From: an uncultured Flavobacteriaceae bacterium
Lineage (GTDB): Bacteria > Bacteroidota > Bacteroidia > Flavobacteriales > Flavobacteriaceae
Assembly (NCBI GenBank): GCA_937901915.1
Contig: CALGUD010000030.1
Location: 1-64,000, forward strand
DNA: 64,000 nt
Direction: 5' to 3'
Shown piece after piece: positions 1-9,526 of the stretch. Both the position numbers and the translations under genes were made by a program. Position 1 is the stretch's first letter; the number at the start of each line of letters is the position of its first letter. The notes below the pieces were generated by a model that made no database searches, was not told the DNA's origin, and was given only the letters and a program-made list of their open reading frames with translations.

Positions 1-25
1 TCCTGATAAACTATTCAAAACATAA

Positions 26-51
26 AGTGGCCGGAATTTCTTCCGACCACT
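26..51 (-). terminator. Terminator-like hairpin after the odh operon
   Basis: Arms AGTGGCCGGAA (26-36) and TTCCGACCACT (41-51) pair with one C/A mismatch around a TTTC loop. Read on the minus strand the hairpin follows the stop of the E2 gene by about 45 bases and is followed by a T-rich stretch, as expected for an intrinsic terminator. Confidence 0.55.
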
Positions 52-95
52 ACTGGGAGAGGATCCGGCTTTTAATTTATATATTCTTTTTATTA

Positions 96-1319
96 TTATA
101 ACTCCAGAGCTTTTTTTACTTCTCCATTCATTAGTAATTCCACAGGGTTTTCTATAGCCTCTTTTATAGCTACCAGAAAGCCAACAGACTCTCGCCCGTC
201 AATAATTCTATGGTCATAGGAAAGTGCTACAAACATTACGGGTGCTATTACAATTTGTCCATCCTTAACAACGGGCCTTTCTACAATATTGTGCATTCCC
301 AGTATGGCCGATTGCGGTGGATTAATAATCGGAGTTGATAACATAGACCCGAATACACCTCCATTTGTAATTGTAAAAGTACCACCTGTCATTTCATCAA
401 CAGTAATCTGGCCATCCCTTGCACGTAGTGCCAGTCTTTTAACTTCTGCTTCTATACCCCGGAAACTCAAGTTTTCGGTATTTCTGATTACCGGTACCAT
501 TAATCCCTTAGGCCCGGAAACAGCAATACTTATATCTTTAAAGTCATAAGATACTTTAAAATCACCATCCAGCATAGAATTTACATCGGGATATAACTCC
601 AGAGCCCTGGTAACTGCTTTTGTGAAAAAACTCATAAAGCCCAGACCTACTCCATGCTTATTTTTAAAATCTTCTTTGTGTTGATTCCTTAATTCAAAAA
701 CAGCACTCATATCAACCTCATTAAAGGTTGTCAGCATAGCTGTTTCATTCTTAGCTGCAACAAGCCGCTCGGCAACTTTCCGGCGAAGCATTGAAAGTTT
801 TTTTCTTTCTTCTCCCCTGCTTCCTCCTGATGGCGTACCCATAGACGGAACTGCCTTAACGGCATCTTCTTTGGTAACACGGCCATCTTTTCCTGTACCT
901 TTTATCTCACTGGCCGGTATTCCTTTTTCAGCCAATACTTTTTTGGCTGCAGGACTTGCCGTTCCTGTAGCGTATGTTTCTTTTTTGGGGTCAGAGGCTG
1001 ATACTTTAGGTTTATCTTCCTTTTTCGTCTCTTCCTTCTTTTCTTCTTTAGCAGGTTTATCTTCACCTCCAGCAGGTTTTTTGGCTGATGTATCAATTAA
1101 ACAAACCACTTCACCTACAGCTACGGCATCTCCTTCTTCAGCCTTCAGGGTAATTATTCCACTTGCTTCAGCCGGCAATTCTAATGTAGCTTTATCAGAA
1201 TCTACTTCTGCTATGGCCTGGTCTTTCTCAACATAATCTCCATCTGCAACTAACCATTCTGCTATTTCTACCTCTGTAATAGACTCTCCCGGCGAGGGGA
1301 CTTTCATTTCTAAAACCAT
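96..1319 (-). CDS. odhB: 2-oxoglutarate dehydrogenase E2 (dihydrolipoyllysine succinyltransferase)
   Basis: Transfers the succinyl group from the E1 intermediate to CoA in the 2-oxoglutarate dehydrogenase complex of the TCA cycle (cytoplasm). The 407 residues show a lipoyl domain at about 1-77 with the lipoylated lysine K43 in VDSDKATLE, a Lys/Glu/Pro-rich linker at about 80-118, an E1/E3-binding domain at about 120-157 (GTGKDGRVTKED) and a C-terminal acyltransferase domain ending with the catalytic YDHRIIDG motif. It lies 46 bases downstream of the E1 gene on the same strand, which separates it from pyruvate-type E2 proteins and makes the succinyl assignment firm. Length is normal for a single-lipoyl E2. 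A hairpin terminator follows. Confidence 0.95.
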   Translation of the reverse strand: MVLEMKVPSPGESITEVEIAEWLVADGDYVEKDQAIAEVDSDKATLELPAEASGIITLKAEEGDAVAVGEVVCLIDTSAKKPAGGEDKPAKEEKKEETKKEDKPKVSASDPKKETYATGTASPAAKKVLAEKGIPASEIKGTGKDGRVTKEDAVKAVPSMGTPSGGSRGEERKKLSMLRRKVAERLVAAKNETAMLTTFNEVDMSAVFELRNQHKEDFKNKHGVGLGFMSFFTKAVTRALELYPDVNSMLDGDFKVSYDFKDISIAVSGPKGLMVPVIRNTENLSFRGIEAEVKRLALRARDGQITVDEMTGGTFTITNGGVFGSMLSTPIINPPQSAILGMHNIVERPVVKDGQIVIAPVMFVALSYDHRIIDGRESVGFLVAIKEAIENPVELLMNGEVKKALEL

Positions 1320-1365
1320 TGTTTATTCTTTTTAGTTTCTTTACCTGATTTAATTCTGGATTTTT

Positions 1366-4173
1366 TCAGGGCTTTTTTCTTACAAAATTGTCCAATTCTT
1401 TATTAAAAACGTATTCTATAACCTGTTCGTGCCGGCGTTTAGAGCGCGTAGCACTACCTGCGGCAGGCGATGAGTAAAAACGCCTTGAAGCTACACGCCA
1501 GTTCCTGGCATCTTCCAGGTGTAAAAGCAAATAACTCCATGCACCCATATTTCGAGGTTCTTCCTGTGCCCAGACAACTTCTTCGGCTTTATTGTATTTT
1601 GCAATTACTTCTTTTATTTTATCAGTTGGTAATGGAAATAACTGTTCCAATCGTACCAAAGCCACATCTTTTCTCTCCCTTTCTTCTCTTGCGGCCAATA
1701 AGTCATAATAGAATTTCCCTGTACAAAAAACCAATGATTTAACATCTTTTACATGAACCTCATCATCATCTATAAGTGTTTGAAAGGTTCCATTGGCAAA
1801 TTCTTCAACAGTAGATACAACCTTTGGATGGCGTAACAAACTCTTAGGTGTGAATACAATTAACGGTTTCCTGTAATTTGCTTTCATTTGTCTTCTTAAC
1901 AAATGAAAAAAGTTAGCCGGTGTTGTACAATCAGCTACAAACATATTATCCTTTGCGCAAAGTTGCAAATAACGTTCCATCCGCGCCGATGAATGCTCAG
2001 CTCCTTGTCCTTCGTATCCGTGAGGTAATAAAAATACCAGTCCATTTTGTATTTTCCACTTATCTTCAGCAGCCGAAATATACTGGTCAATCATTATTTG
2101 TGCTCCATTGCTGAAATCACCAAACTGTGCTTCCCATATGGTTAAGGTGTGTGGACTTGCCATTGCATATCCATAATCAAATCCTACAACTCCATATTCA
2201 GATAAAAGGGAATTATAAATATAAAAATTCCCGTTTTGTTTATCACCCAATTCATTGAGCAATACAATTTCTTCTTCAGAATCCTCAACCTTAACTACTG
2301 CATGCCGGTGAGAAAAGGTTCCTCTTTCTACATCCTGACCACTGATTCTCACGTCATATCCTTCTTCTATAAGTGTACCATAGGCAAGTATTTCTGCCAT
2401 AGCCCAATCTAACTTATCGGTCTCAAAAAACATTTTGTTTCTTTCCTTTATAAGTCTCTCTATTTTTTTCATGAACTTTTTATCGGAAGGAAGGTTGGTA
2501 ACAACCTCAGCTATTTGCGTAAGCTTATCTTTAGTATATGAGGTGTCTATATCCTTCATCATTTCCTCTTCACTTACCAGAGAAAACCCTTCCCATTCAT
2601 TTTGCATGAATGGCGTGATAACAGTTTTTTCTTCTTTACGGGAATCAACCAGTTTCTCTTCTAACGATTTTTTGTATTGAAGTTCTAACTGCTCTACATA
2701 AGTATCATCAATTATTCCTTCAGAAATTAACCGTTCAGCATAAATATCCCTAGGATTTTTATGTGTGCCGATTGCTTTATACAATTTTGGTTGGGTAAAA
2801 CGCGGTTCATCACCTTCGTTATGTCCATACTTTCTGTATCCGAGTAAATCTAAAAATACATCGCGCTGATAAACCATCCTGTATTCCAGCGCAAATAGTG
2901 CTGCGTGCACTACAGCTTCAGCATCATCTGCATTTACATGCAATACAGGTGACAAGGTTACTTTACTTATATCAGTACAATACGCCGATGAACGTGCATC
3001 CAGATAATTGGTTGTAAACCCTATTTGATTATTTACAACAATATGTATGGTTCCTTTTGTACTATAGCCTTCAAGTTTCTCCATCTGGATAATTTCATAC
3101 ACAATTCCCTGCCCGGCAATAGCAGCATCACCATGTACGATTATTGGTAAAACTTTTGATGCGTCTTTTTCGTGATGATTGTCTTGTTTTGCCCTTGTAA
3201 TCCCTTCTACCACGGCTCCTACGGTTTCCAAATGAGAGGGATTAGGAGCAATATTCATATTTATTTTATTGCCATTATCGGTGTACCTGTCGCTTGTCCA
3301 CCCCAAATGGTATTTTACATCGCCGTCAAAAATCTCCAATTCATAATCTTTACCGTCAAATTCGTTAAAGATATCTTTGGCAGACTTACCAAAAATATTG
3401 GTAAGCACATTCAACCTGCCTCTGTGGGCCATTCCCATTACAAATTGGGTAACTCCCAGTTCAGCGGCTTTTTCTACTATAATATCTAAAGCCGGAATTA
3501 ATGATTCCCCTCCTTCTAATGAAAAACGCTTTTGCCCAACATACTTGGTATGTAAAAAGGTTTCAAAAGAAAGGGCTTCATTTAGCTTTTTAAGAATATG
3601 TTTCTTTTGCTCAGGAGGGAATACCGGGTGATTGTCGTTCTTATTGATCCAGTTTTGAATCCATTTAATCCGTTCCGGATCCCTTATATACATATATTCC
3701 ACCCCAATGGAATCACAATAAATATTCTCCAGGTGAATAATAATGTCTTTCAATCTGGAGCAACCTATTTCTAAAATATCTCCTGCATTAAAAACAGTAT
3801 CCAGATCTGATTCGGATAAACCAAAATTTTCTATATCCAGAGAAGGGAAATATTTTCTACGCTCCCGTACCGGGTTTGTTTTTGTAAACAAATGCCCCCT
3901 GGTACGATAGCCGTCAATAAGCCTTACTACCTGAAATTCTTTCCGAACGTTTTCAGGAATCTCAACAGCTTTACCAGTGCCGGGTATTTGTACAGTTAAA
4001 TTGCCATTTTGGGAATAGGTACCGTTATGACCAGTATTTTCCATTCCAAAATCGAACCCTTGAAAGAATGCCCTCCAGCTTGGCTCTACGCTATCCGGAT
4101 TTTGCAAATACTGATCGTATAAATCCGCAAAAAAAGCGGTGTGTGCCGCATTTAAAAATGAATATTTATCCAT
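1366..4173 (-). CDS. odhA: 2-oxoglutarate dehydrogenase E1 component
   Basis: Thiamine-diphosphate-dependent decarboxylase of the 2-oxoglutarate dehydrogenase complex. The 935 residues match the full-length SucA/OdhA type: an N-terminal E2-binding segment (SFLNAAHTAFFADLYDQY), the GMAHRGRLNVL motif early in the ThDP domain, the HGDAAIAGQG segment, the YRKYGHNEGDEPRFTQP region, and the C-terminal transketolase-like domain (LLPHGYEGQGAEHSSARMER). Start at the ATG complementary to 4171-4173 fits the conserved N terminus. First gene of a two-gene operon with the E2 gene. E3 is not in the window. A small outer-membrane protein gene diverges upstream. Confidence 0.97.
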   Translation of the reverse strand: MDKYSFLNAAHTAFFADLYDQYLQNPDSVEPSWRAFFQGFDFGMENTGHNGTYSQNGNLTVQIPGTGKAVEIPENVRKEFQVVRLIDGYRTRGHLFTKTNPVRERRKYFPSLDIENFGLSESDLDTVFNAGDILEIGCSRLKDIIIHLENIYCDSIGVEYMYIRDPERIKWIQNWINKNDNHPVFPPEQKKHILKKLNEALSFETFLHTKYVGQKRFSLEGGESLIPALDIIVEKAAELGVTQFVMGMAHRGRLNVLTNIFGKSAKDIFNEFDGKDYELEIFDGDVKYHLGWTSDRYTDNGNKINMNIAPNPSHLETVGAVVEGITRAKQDNHHEKDASKVLPIIVHGDAAIAGQGIVYEIIQMEKLEGYSTKGTIHIVVNNQIGFTTNYLDARSSAYCTDISKVTLSPVLHVNADDAEAVVHAALFALEYRMVYQRDVFLDLLGYRKYGHNEGDEPRFTQPKLYKAIGTHKNPRDIYAERLISEGIIDDTYVEQLELQYKKSLEEKLVDSRKEEKTVITPFMQNEWEGFSLVSEEEMMKDIDTSYTKDKLTQIAEVVTNLPSDKKFMKKIERLIKERNKMFFETDKLDWAMAEILAYGTLIEEGYDVRISGQDVERGTFSHRHAVVKVEDSEEEIVLLNELGDKQNGNFYIYNSLLSEYGVVGFDYGYAMASPHTLTIWEAQFGDFSNGAQIMIDQYISAAEDKWKIQNGLVFLLPHGYEGQGAEHSSARMERYLQLCAKDNMFVADCTTPANFFHLLRRQMKANYRKPLIVFTPKSLLRHPKVVSTVEEFANGTFQTLIDDDEVHVKDVKSLVFCTGKFYYDLLAAREERERKDVALVRLEQLFPLPTDKIKEVIAKYNKAEEVVWAQEEPRNMGAWSYLLLHLEDARNWRVASRRFYSSPAAGSATRSKRRHEQVIEYVFNKELDNFVRKKP

Positions 4174-4210
4174 ATTATCTACTCGTCGATCTCTTTACGA
4201 TAAATTTGTA

Positions 4211-4218
4211 CAAAAGTA
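4211..4218 (-). promoter_or_regulatory. Candidate -7 box for odhAB
   Basis: On the minus strand this reads TACTTTTG, an exact fit to the Bacteroidota sigma-A -7 consensus TAnnTTTG, about 40 bases upstream of the odhA start. I see no TTG at the usual -33 spacing, so this is a weak call. Confidence 0.35.
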
Positions 4219-4276
4219 CAACATTTGATAAATATGATGATGATTTTATTATCTTTAAACTGAAAATTTAAGTGAA

Positions 4277-4819
4277 ATGGGGATTTATAACAAAAAACCA
4301 ATCAAACGTATAATTACTTATTTTGGGTTTCTGTTAATAAGTACAAACACGTATTCTCAGGTTGATCATAATTCATCAAAATCCGATTTCTGGCAACATG
4401 TAAGTTTTGGCGGGGCTGTTGGCCTTAGTTTCGGGAATGGTTTTTTTAGCGGAACACTTGCCCCCAGTGCTATTTATAATTTTAATGAGCATTTTGCTGC
4501 AGGGATAGGATTAAATGCCACCTATGCCAAAGAAAAAGATTTTTATAGCGCGACTATATTGGGAGGAAGTGTTATCGGTTTATATAGCCCGATACCTGAA
4601 ATTCAAATATCTGCTGAATTTGAAGAATTGAACGTAAACAGAAAATATGAATTTACTGAATCCGATATTGATGAAAACTACTGGTACCCGGCCCTCTTCC
4701 TGGGAGCCGGTTTCAGAACCGGACCTGTGACCTTAGGACTAAGATACGATGTTTTATATGACAGAAATAAGAGTATTTATGCAAATGCCTATGCCCCGTT
4801 TATTCGTGTATATTTTTAA
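4277..4819 (+). CDS. Small outer-membrane beta-barrel protein
   Basis: 180 residues. A signal peptide at about 1-28 ends at NTYSQ, a typical flavobacterial signal peptidase I site. The mature part alternates hydrophobic and polar residues with aromatic-rich strands (GGAVGLSFGNGF, AAGIGLNATYAK, GPVTLGLRYDVLY) and ends in an aromatic residue (RVYF), as expected for an 8-stranded porin-like barrel of the OmpW/outer-membrane-beta-barrel type. Substrate and role are unknown. It diverges from odhA; the next gene downstream is convergent. Confidence is in the barrel class, not in a specific function. Confidence 0.7.
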   Translation: MGIYNKKPIKRIITYFGFLLISTNTYSQVDHNSSKSDFWQHVSFGGAVGLSFGNGFFSGTLAPSAIYNFNEHFAAGIGLNATYAKEKDFYSATILGGSVIGLYSPIPEIQISAEFEELNVNRKYEFTESDIDENYWYPALFLGAGFRTGPVTLGLRYDVLYDRNKSIYANAYAPFIRVYF

Positions 4820-4895
4820 TATTTTTATCCCTTTTAATAGTATTTTTCAATGTGATCATATTAAAATGATGCCCTTCTAAAATCAAAGGGATATT

Positions 4896-5252
4896 TTACA
4901 TATCGTATTTATTTTTAAACCAGACTTTCTGCCATTCGCGTTTTAAGATCAAAAAAGATACTTCTTCAGATAATTTAACAACATCCGAGCCATCTAATTG
5001 TTTCACCTGCTTTTCCGGAACATCAATAATATAAAGGAGGTTTAAATAATCGGCAAACTTTTCATTGATCAGCCTGAATATGAGTTCATGTATATCCCTT
5101 TTAAGCTTTTCCGGCAGGATGCTATCTGCATATTCTTCATCTATATTTGCAAAATTGAGATCCTTATTAAGCTGACTTATTAATTTTTGATAAAGATCTT
5201 CTTCGCTGGCTTTAAGCAAGAGAGATGATATGTCGGGAAAATCAGAGCCCAT
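4896..5252 (-). CDS. Conserved hypothetical protein, soluble, 118 aa
   Basis: I do not recognise a family. The protein is acidic to neutral, has no signal peptide or membrane segment, and looks largely helical (LSSLLLKASEEDLYQKLISQ, ELIFRLINEKFADYLNLLYI). It starts 21 bases downstream of galE on the same strand, so it is probably the last gene of the aminotransferase-galE-hypothetical unit. Reasonable codon use and the tight spacing support it being a real gene. Confidence 0.6.
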   Translation of the reverse strand: MGSDFPDISSLLLKASEEDLYQKLISQLNKDLNFANIDEEYADSILPEKLKRDIHELIFRLINEKFADYLNLLYIIDVPEKQVKQLDGSDVVKLSEEVSFLILKREWQKVWFKNKYDM

Positions 5253-5273
5253 ACTGAAAAATATGAATGAAAT

Positions 5274-6290
5274 TTATTTTTTAATCTTCTGTTGCCATTC
5301 CCATGCCGATAACATGGCATCATCTAAAGTAGATTTTGCTTTCCAGCCCAATTCTTCATTCGCTTTTGTAGTATCTGCATAAGCGGCGGTAATGTCTCCC
5401 GGCCTTCTGTCAACTATTTTATAATTGAGTAATTTACCTGAGACTTTTTCAAAGCTTTTAATTGCTTCTAATACTGAGCTTCCTTTCCCGGTACCTACAT
5501 TAAAAACCTCGTAATTGTTTTTGTTTTTGTTTTTTAAAAGTCTTTGCAGTGCTATAACATGAGCCTTGGCCAAATCTACTACATGAATATAATCGCGTAT
5601 ACAAGTGCCATCATCTGTAGGGTAATCATCTCCGAAAACAGAAAGTTGTTCCCTGATACCGGCTGCTGTCTGGGTTATAAAAGGCACTAAATTTTGTGGT
5701 ACACCCATAGGGAGTTCACCTATTTCGGTAGATGGATGAGAACCAATCGGATTAAAATACCTTAGTGCAATAGCTTTTAACCGATTGTTTACTTGACAGG
5801 TATCTTCTATGATCTCTTCGCCAATTTGTTTTGTATTCCCATAAGGCGATTCCGCTTTCTTTACAGGGGCATTTTCGGTAACCGGAAGCTCATCTGCTTG
5901 TCCATATACGGTACATGATGAACTGAATATAAAACTTGCTTCATCCTTTTGAGTTAATTCCTGGAGGAGATATACCAATGTACCTATATTATTCTCATAA
6001 TATAAAAGTGGTTTCTCAACACTTTCGCCTACAGCTTTAGATGCTGCAAAATGAATAATTCCTTTTATGTCCTTATTTCTTTTGAAGAAATCCTGCACTT
6101 TGTCCTTTTCCCTAAGGTCCAGTTTTTCAAAAACAGGTTTCTTGCCTGTTATTTTCGTAATGCCATCCAACACTTCAATTGATGAGTTCGAAAGATTATC
6201 TATAATCACTACTTCAAATTCTTCGTTTTGAAGTTCAACAACAGTATGCGAGCCTATAAAACCCAAACCCCCGGTTACTAATATTTTCAT
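5274..6290 (-). CDS. galE: UDP-glucose 4-epimerase
   Basis: NAD-dependent interconversion of UDP-glucose and UDP-galactose, supplying galactose for surface glycans or feeding galactose into central metabolism. The 338 residues show the NAD-binding GGLGFIGSH motif at 7-15, the SSSCTVYG segment at 123-130, and the extended-SDR catalytic pair Y150 and K154 (SPYGNTKQ). The conserved PIGSHPSTEIGE segment after the active site is typical of true GalE. It follows a DegT-type aminotransferase by 19 bases, so the pair likely belongs to a nucleotide-sugar or lipopolysaccharide module near waaA. Confidence 0.95.
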   Translation of the reverse strand: MKILVTGGLGFIGSHTVVELQNEEFEVVIIDNLSNSSIEVLDGITKITGKKPVFEKLDLREKDKVQDFFKRNKDIKGIIHFAASKAVGESVEKPLLYYENNIGTLVYLLQELTQKDEASFIFSSSCTVYGQADELPVTENAPVKKAESPYGNTKQIGEEIIEDTCQVNNRLKAIALRYFNPIGSHPSTEIGELPMGVPQNLVPFITQTAAGIREQLSVFGDDYPTDDGTCIRDYIHVVDLAKAHVIALQRLLKNKNKNNYEVFNVGTGKGSSVLEAIKSFEKVSGKLLNYKIVDRRPGDITAAYADTTKANEELGWKAKSTLDDAMLSAWEWQQKIKK

Positions 6291-6309
6291 TCTTTAATTT
6301 TTCAAGAGG

Positions 6310-7443
6310 TTATTTATTAACAAATTCAATGACTTTAGCCGTTATAAAACTTATCTGCTCATCATCTAATTCTGTATGCATAGGTAGCGAAATGACTTCT
6401 TTAACCAATAAATTAGTTACAGGGAAATCTGATTCAATATATCTTTCATCAACATACGCTTTTTGACTATGCAGAGGAATGGGATAATAAATTCCGCTTG
6501 GTATGTTGTGTTCTGCTAAATATTTAACCAGTCCATCTCTCTTCCCATTAGTAATACGTAATGTGTATTGATGAAACACATGTGTTGAACTCTCAGTATT
6601 TCTATATGGAATTACAATATTTGGCTGGTTACTTAAGTCCTTATCATACCTCTCTGCAGATTTACTCCTGGCTTCATTATAACTATCCAGCAAAGGAAGC
6701 TTGGCTCTTAAAACCGCAGCCTGAATAGAATCTAATCTGGAATTAACCCCTACCACATCATGATGATAACGCTCGTACATTCCATGGTTTACTATTCCTC
6801 TTATAATATGTGCCAAATTATCATCATTTGTGTAAATGGCTCCACCATCTCCATAACATCCTAAATTTTTGGAAGGAAAGAATGAAGTAGCAGCAACATG
6901 TCCTATAGCACCGGCTTTCATTTTTGATCCATCTTTAAAAGTATATGTAGATCCGATGGCTTGTGCATTATCTTCAATAACAAACAGGTCATGTTCATTT
7001 GCAATCTCCATTATTACATCCATATCAGCACACTGTCCAAACAAATGCACCGGGACAATGGCTTTGGTTTTAGAGGTTATTGCTTTTCTGATTGCCTCAG
7101 GGTCAATATTAAAAGTATCCGGATCTACATCTACCAAAACAGGGGTAAGCTGTAGTAAAGCTATAACTTCTACGGTCGCAGCAAAGGTAAAGTCTGCCGT
7201 AATTACTTCATCGCCCGGTTTTAATCCCAGCCCCATCATTGCAATTTGCAAAGCATCAGTACCGTTTGCACAGGGAATTACATGTTTTACATCAAGATAA
7301 TCTTCCAATTCTTTTTGAAAAGCATGTACATGAGGTCCGTTTATAAATGCAGAAGTTTCAAGAATTTCTGAGATTGAATTATTTACTTTTTCTTTAATTG
7401 ATTGGTATTGACTTTGAAGGTCAACCATATGAATTTTCTTCAT
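6310..7443 (-). CDS. DegT/DnrJ/EryC1-family sugar aminotransferase
   Basis: PLP-dependent aminotransferase of the class that adds an amino group to keto sugar nucleotides during O-antigen, capsule or polysaccharide synthesis. The 377 residues show the IEDNAQAIGS motif (D158 contacts the PLP ring) and the Schiff-base lysine K192 in SFFPSKNLGCYGDGG, followed by the subunit-contact segment with GVNSRLDSIQAA. Full length for the family. It precedes galE and diverges from waaA, so it probably works in surface polysaccharide synthesis. The exact sugar substrate cannot be read from the sequence. Confidence 0.9.
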   Translation of the reverse strand: MKKIHMVDLQSQYQSIKEKVNNSISEILETSAFINGPHVHAFQKELEDYLDVKHVIPCANGTDALQIAMMGLGLKPGDEVITADFTFAATVEVIALLQLTPVLVDVDPDTFNIDPEAIRKAITSKTKAIVPVHLFGQCADMDVIMEIANEHDLFVIEDNAQAIGSTYTFKDGSKMKAGAIGHVAATSFFPSKNLGCYGDGGAIYTNDDNLAHIIRGIVNHGMYERYHHDVVGVNSRLDSIQAAVLRAKLPLLDSYNEARSKSAERYDKDLSNQPNIVIPYRNTESSTHVFHQYTLRITNGKRDGLVKYLAEHNIPSGIYYPIPLHSQKAYVDERYIESDFPVTNLLVKEVISLPMHTELDDEQISFITAKVIEFVNK

Positions 7444-7536
7444 TCGCTATTTCTTGTTAGACAATATTACAAAATTAAGCAAACTGCCTCCAATGATTTA
7501 GATAAAGAAACGTATTTTAGCGTTAAAATAGTTGAA

Positions 7537-8775
7537 GTGCTTTTTATTTATAACATTTTAATAAAATTAACCGGTTTTTTCCTGAAAATTATAGCGCTGT
7601 TCAACAAAAAGATTAGGCTTTTTGTTGAGGGCAGGAAAGATGTATTTAATAAACTTAAAAAAGAGATTCACAGTGGAGATAAAGTTATCTGGTTCCATAC
7701 AGCTTCTTTAGGTGAATTTGAGCAAGGACTTCCGGTAATAGAACAAACAAAAAAGGAATTTCCTCAACATAAAATCTTAGTCACTTTTTTTTCCCCGTCA
7801 GGATATGAAGTAAAAAAGAATACAAAATCTGCACATATAATAACCTATTTGCCATTAGATACAAAAAAGAATGTCGTAAGGTTTCTTAATATCACTAATC
7901 CTATACTAGCAGTTTTTATTAAATATGAATTCTGGCCCAATTATTTAAACGAGTTAAGAAAGAGGGATATTAACACTTTGCTCATATCAGCAATTTTCAG
8001 GGAAAAACAAATTTTTTTTAAGTTCTACGGTTCATTTATGCGTAAGTCCCTTAAAACTTTCAACTATTTTTTTGTGCAGGAAAATAATTCAAAAGAGCTA
8101 TTACAAAGAATTGGTTTTGATAACGTAACGGTAAGTGGAGATACCAGATTTGACAGAGTTTCGGAAATCCTGGAACGGGATAACACTTTACCTTTTGTTC
8201 AGGATTTCAAACAAGGTAAACTATGCGTTGTAGCCGGAAGTACGTGGCCAGAAGACGAGAAATTATTGGTAGATTACATTAACAATCACTCTAAAGATGA
8301 AAAGTTTATTTTAGCTCCTCATGATATTAAAACAGCCCGCATTGAGACTTTAAAGAAATCCATCCTGGCAGGGACCGTGCTCTTTTCTCAAAAAGAAGGA
8401 AAAGATTTATCAGAATATAAAGTTTTAATAATTGATACTATAGGAATTTTAAGCAAAGTTTACAGTTATGCCGAAGTAGCTTATGTTGGAGGTGGAATGG
8501 GAACTACTGGGCTACACAACACTCTGGAACCGGCAGTTTTTGGAATTCCTGTAATCATCGGAAAAAATTATTCTAACTTCAAGGAGGCTCACGAGCTCAT
8601 TGAATTGGGTGGAATTATATCAATTTCTAATAAAAAATATTTTCGTGAAGTTTTATCAAAAGTTCTCGAATCCAAAGACTTAAGAGTGGAATTAGGGGTT
8701 ATAAATAAAAAATACATACAAATAAATAAGGGGGCAAAAGTCCAAATTGGGTATCAAATTCGTAAATTAGTGTAG
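7537..8775 (+). CDS. waaA: 3-deoxy-D-manno-octulosonic acid (Kdo) transferase
   Basis: Transfers Kdo from CMP-Kdo to the lipid A precursor at the inner membrane. The open frame extends back to 7402, but that would overlap the divergent aminotransferase and add a non-homologous leader. A GTG at 7537 gives 412 residues starting LFIYNILIKLTGFF, the membrane-anchor start typical of flavobacterial WaaA, so I take that start. Downstream features are LFVEGRKD, the WFHTASLGEFEQG motif in the N-terminal Rossmann domain, IKYEFWPN, and in the C-terminal domain the VAGSTWPEDEK and GGGMGTTGLHNTLEPA motifs of the GT30 family. Divergent from the aminotransferase by about 90 bases. Confidence 0.93.
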   Translation: MLFIYNILIKLTGFFLKIIALFNKKIRLFVEGRKDVFNKLKKEIHSGDKVIWFHTASLGEFEQGLPVIEQTKKEFPQHKILVTFFSPSGYEVKKNTKSAHIITYLPLDTKKNVVRFLNITNPILAVFIKYEFWPNYLNELRKRDINTLLISAIFREKQIFFKFYGSFMRKSLKTFNYFFVQENNSKELLQRIGFDNVTVSGDTRFDRVSEILERDNTLPFVQDFKQGKLCVVAGSTWPEDEKLLVDYINNHSKDEKFILAPHDIKTARIETLKKSILAGTVLFSQKEGKDLSEYKVLIIDTIGILSKVYSYAEVAYVGGGMGTTGLHNTLEPAVFGIPVIIGKNYSNFKEAHELIELGGIISISNKKYFREVLSKVLESKDLRVELGVINKKYIQINKGAKVQIGYQIRKLV

Positions 8776-8886
8776 TATTTGTTTAATATTCCATAATATT
8801 AAAAAAATGTTAATTAAATATTTGCAACAGATTTAAATATGTTGTTCATTAGCGTTATTAATTAAATTAAATTCAAAACCGAAATC

Positions 8887-9327
8887 ATGAAAAAAGTATT
8901 TTTAAGTGTATTATTCGTTCTTGCGTTAAGCATTTCTTTTGTGTCATGCAAAAAAACTCAAGATACTGAAGTAACAGAAGAAACTGAAGAAGTAGCTGAT
9001 GCTGCTGAAGCTGAAGCTGAAGAAGTAGTTGAAGAAACTGAAGAAGTAGCAGAAGAAGCATCGTCTGATGTTCCTAATTTTGATGATGAAGCTGTTCAGG
9101 AATACGTTAATTCATACGAAGAGTATGTAAATGAGTATGCTGCAGCTGTAGAAAGTAAAGATATGAATGCATTTAGTGCATTATCTACTAAAGGTCAGGA
9201 ATTAGGCACTAAAGCTGCTGAAGTAGCTGGAAACCTTTCTCCTGAAGATGCTGAGAAATTAACTGCTTATATGACAGAGAAATCTAAGCAACTTCAAGAG
9301 CTTACTGCTAAAATGACTGCTCAATAG
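8887..9327 (+). CDS. Small acidic lipoprotein
   Basis: 146 residues with a lipoprotein signal peptide (SISFVSCKK, lipidated cysteine about residue 21). The next 35 residues are a low-complexity Glu/Ala/Thr/Val stretch (TEETEEVAD, EEVVEETEEVAEE), then a helical, charged C-terminal domain (VQEYVNSYEEYVNEYAA, LTAYMTEKSKQLQELTAKM). No enzymatic family recognised. It resembles abundant small surface lipoproteins of flavobacteria. Stand-alone gene with its own strong intrinsic terminator. The acidic stretch is encoded by a 20-bp direct repeat (8977-8996 and 9031-9050), so its length may vary between strains. Confidence 0.75.
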   Translation: MKKVFLSVLFVLALSISFVSCKKTQDTEVTEETEEVADAAEAEAEEVVEETEEVAEEASSDVPNFDDEAVQEYVNSYEEYVNEYAAAVESKDMNAFSALSTKGQELGTKAAEVAGNLSPEDAEKLTAYMTEKSKQLQELTAKMTAQ

Positions 9328-9355
9328 TCTAAAGCTTTAGCTTACAAAATTTAAG

Positions 9356-9387
9356 CCCTCCTGCTCTAAGTGCGGAGGGTTTTTTTA
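9356..9387 (+). terminator. Intrinsic terminator of the acidic lipoprotein gene
   Basis: Perfect arms CCCTCC (9356-9361) and GGAGGG (9374-9379) with a 12-base loop, followed directly by a run of seven T, 29 bases after the lipoprotein stop codon. Confidence 0.85.
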
Positions 9388-9526
9388 TTTCAGGAAGTAT
9401 TTGGTAAAAAGTTTTCTGCAAACCAAAATTTCTATTATTCACCTCCCGGGGTAATTCTACCCAACTGGTCTCATAAATAAAAGAGTTGCAAATGTGGTTT
9501 AATGAGAATATTTAGTATTTTTATCC

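Noticed and set aside
871..1236. 121-codon plus-strand frame opposite odhB
   Set aside because: Antisense shadow of the lipoyl and linker region; low-complexity composition follows from the Lys/Glu-rich sense strand.
7402..7536. Extended start for the Kdo transferase
   Set aside because: It would overlap the divergent aminotransferase start and adds 45 residues without family resemblance; the GTG at 7537 fits the conserved N terminus.
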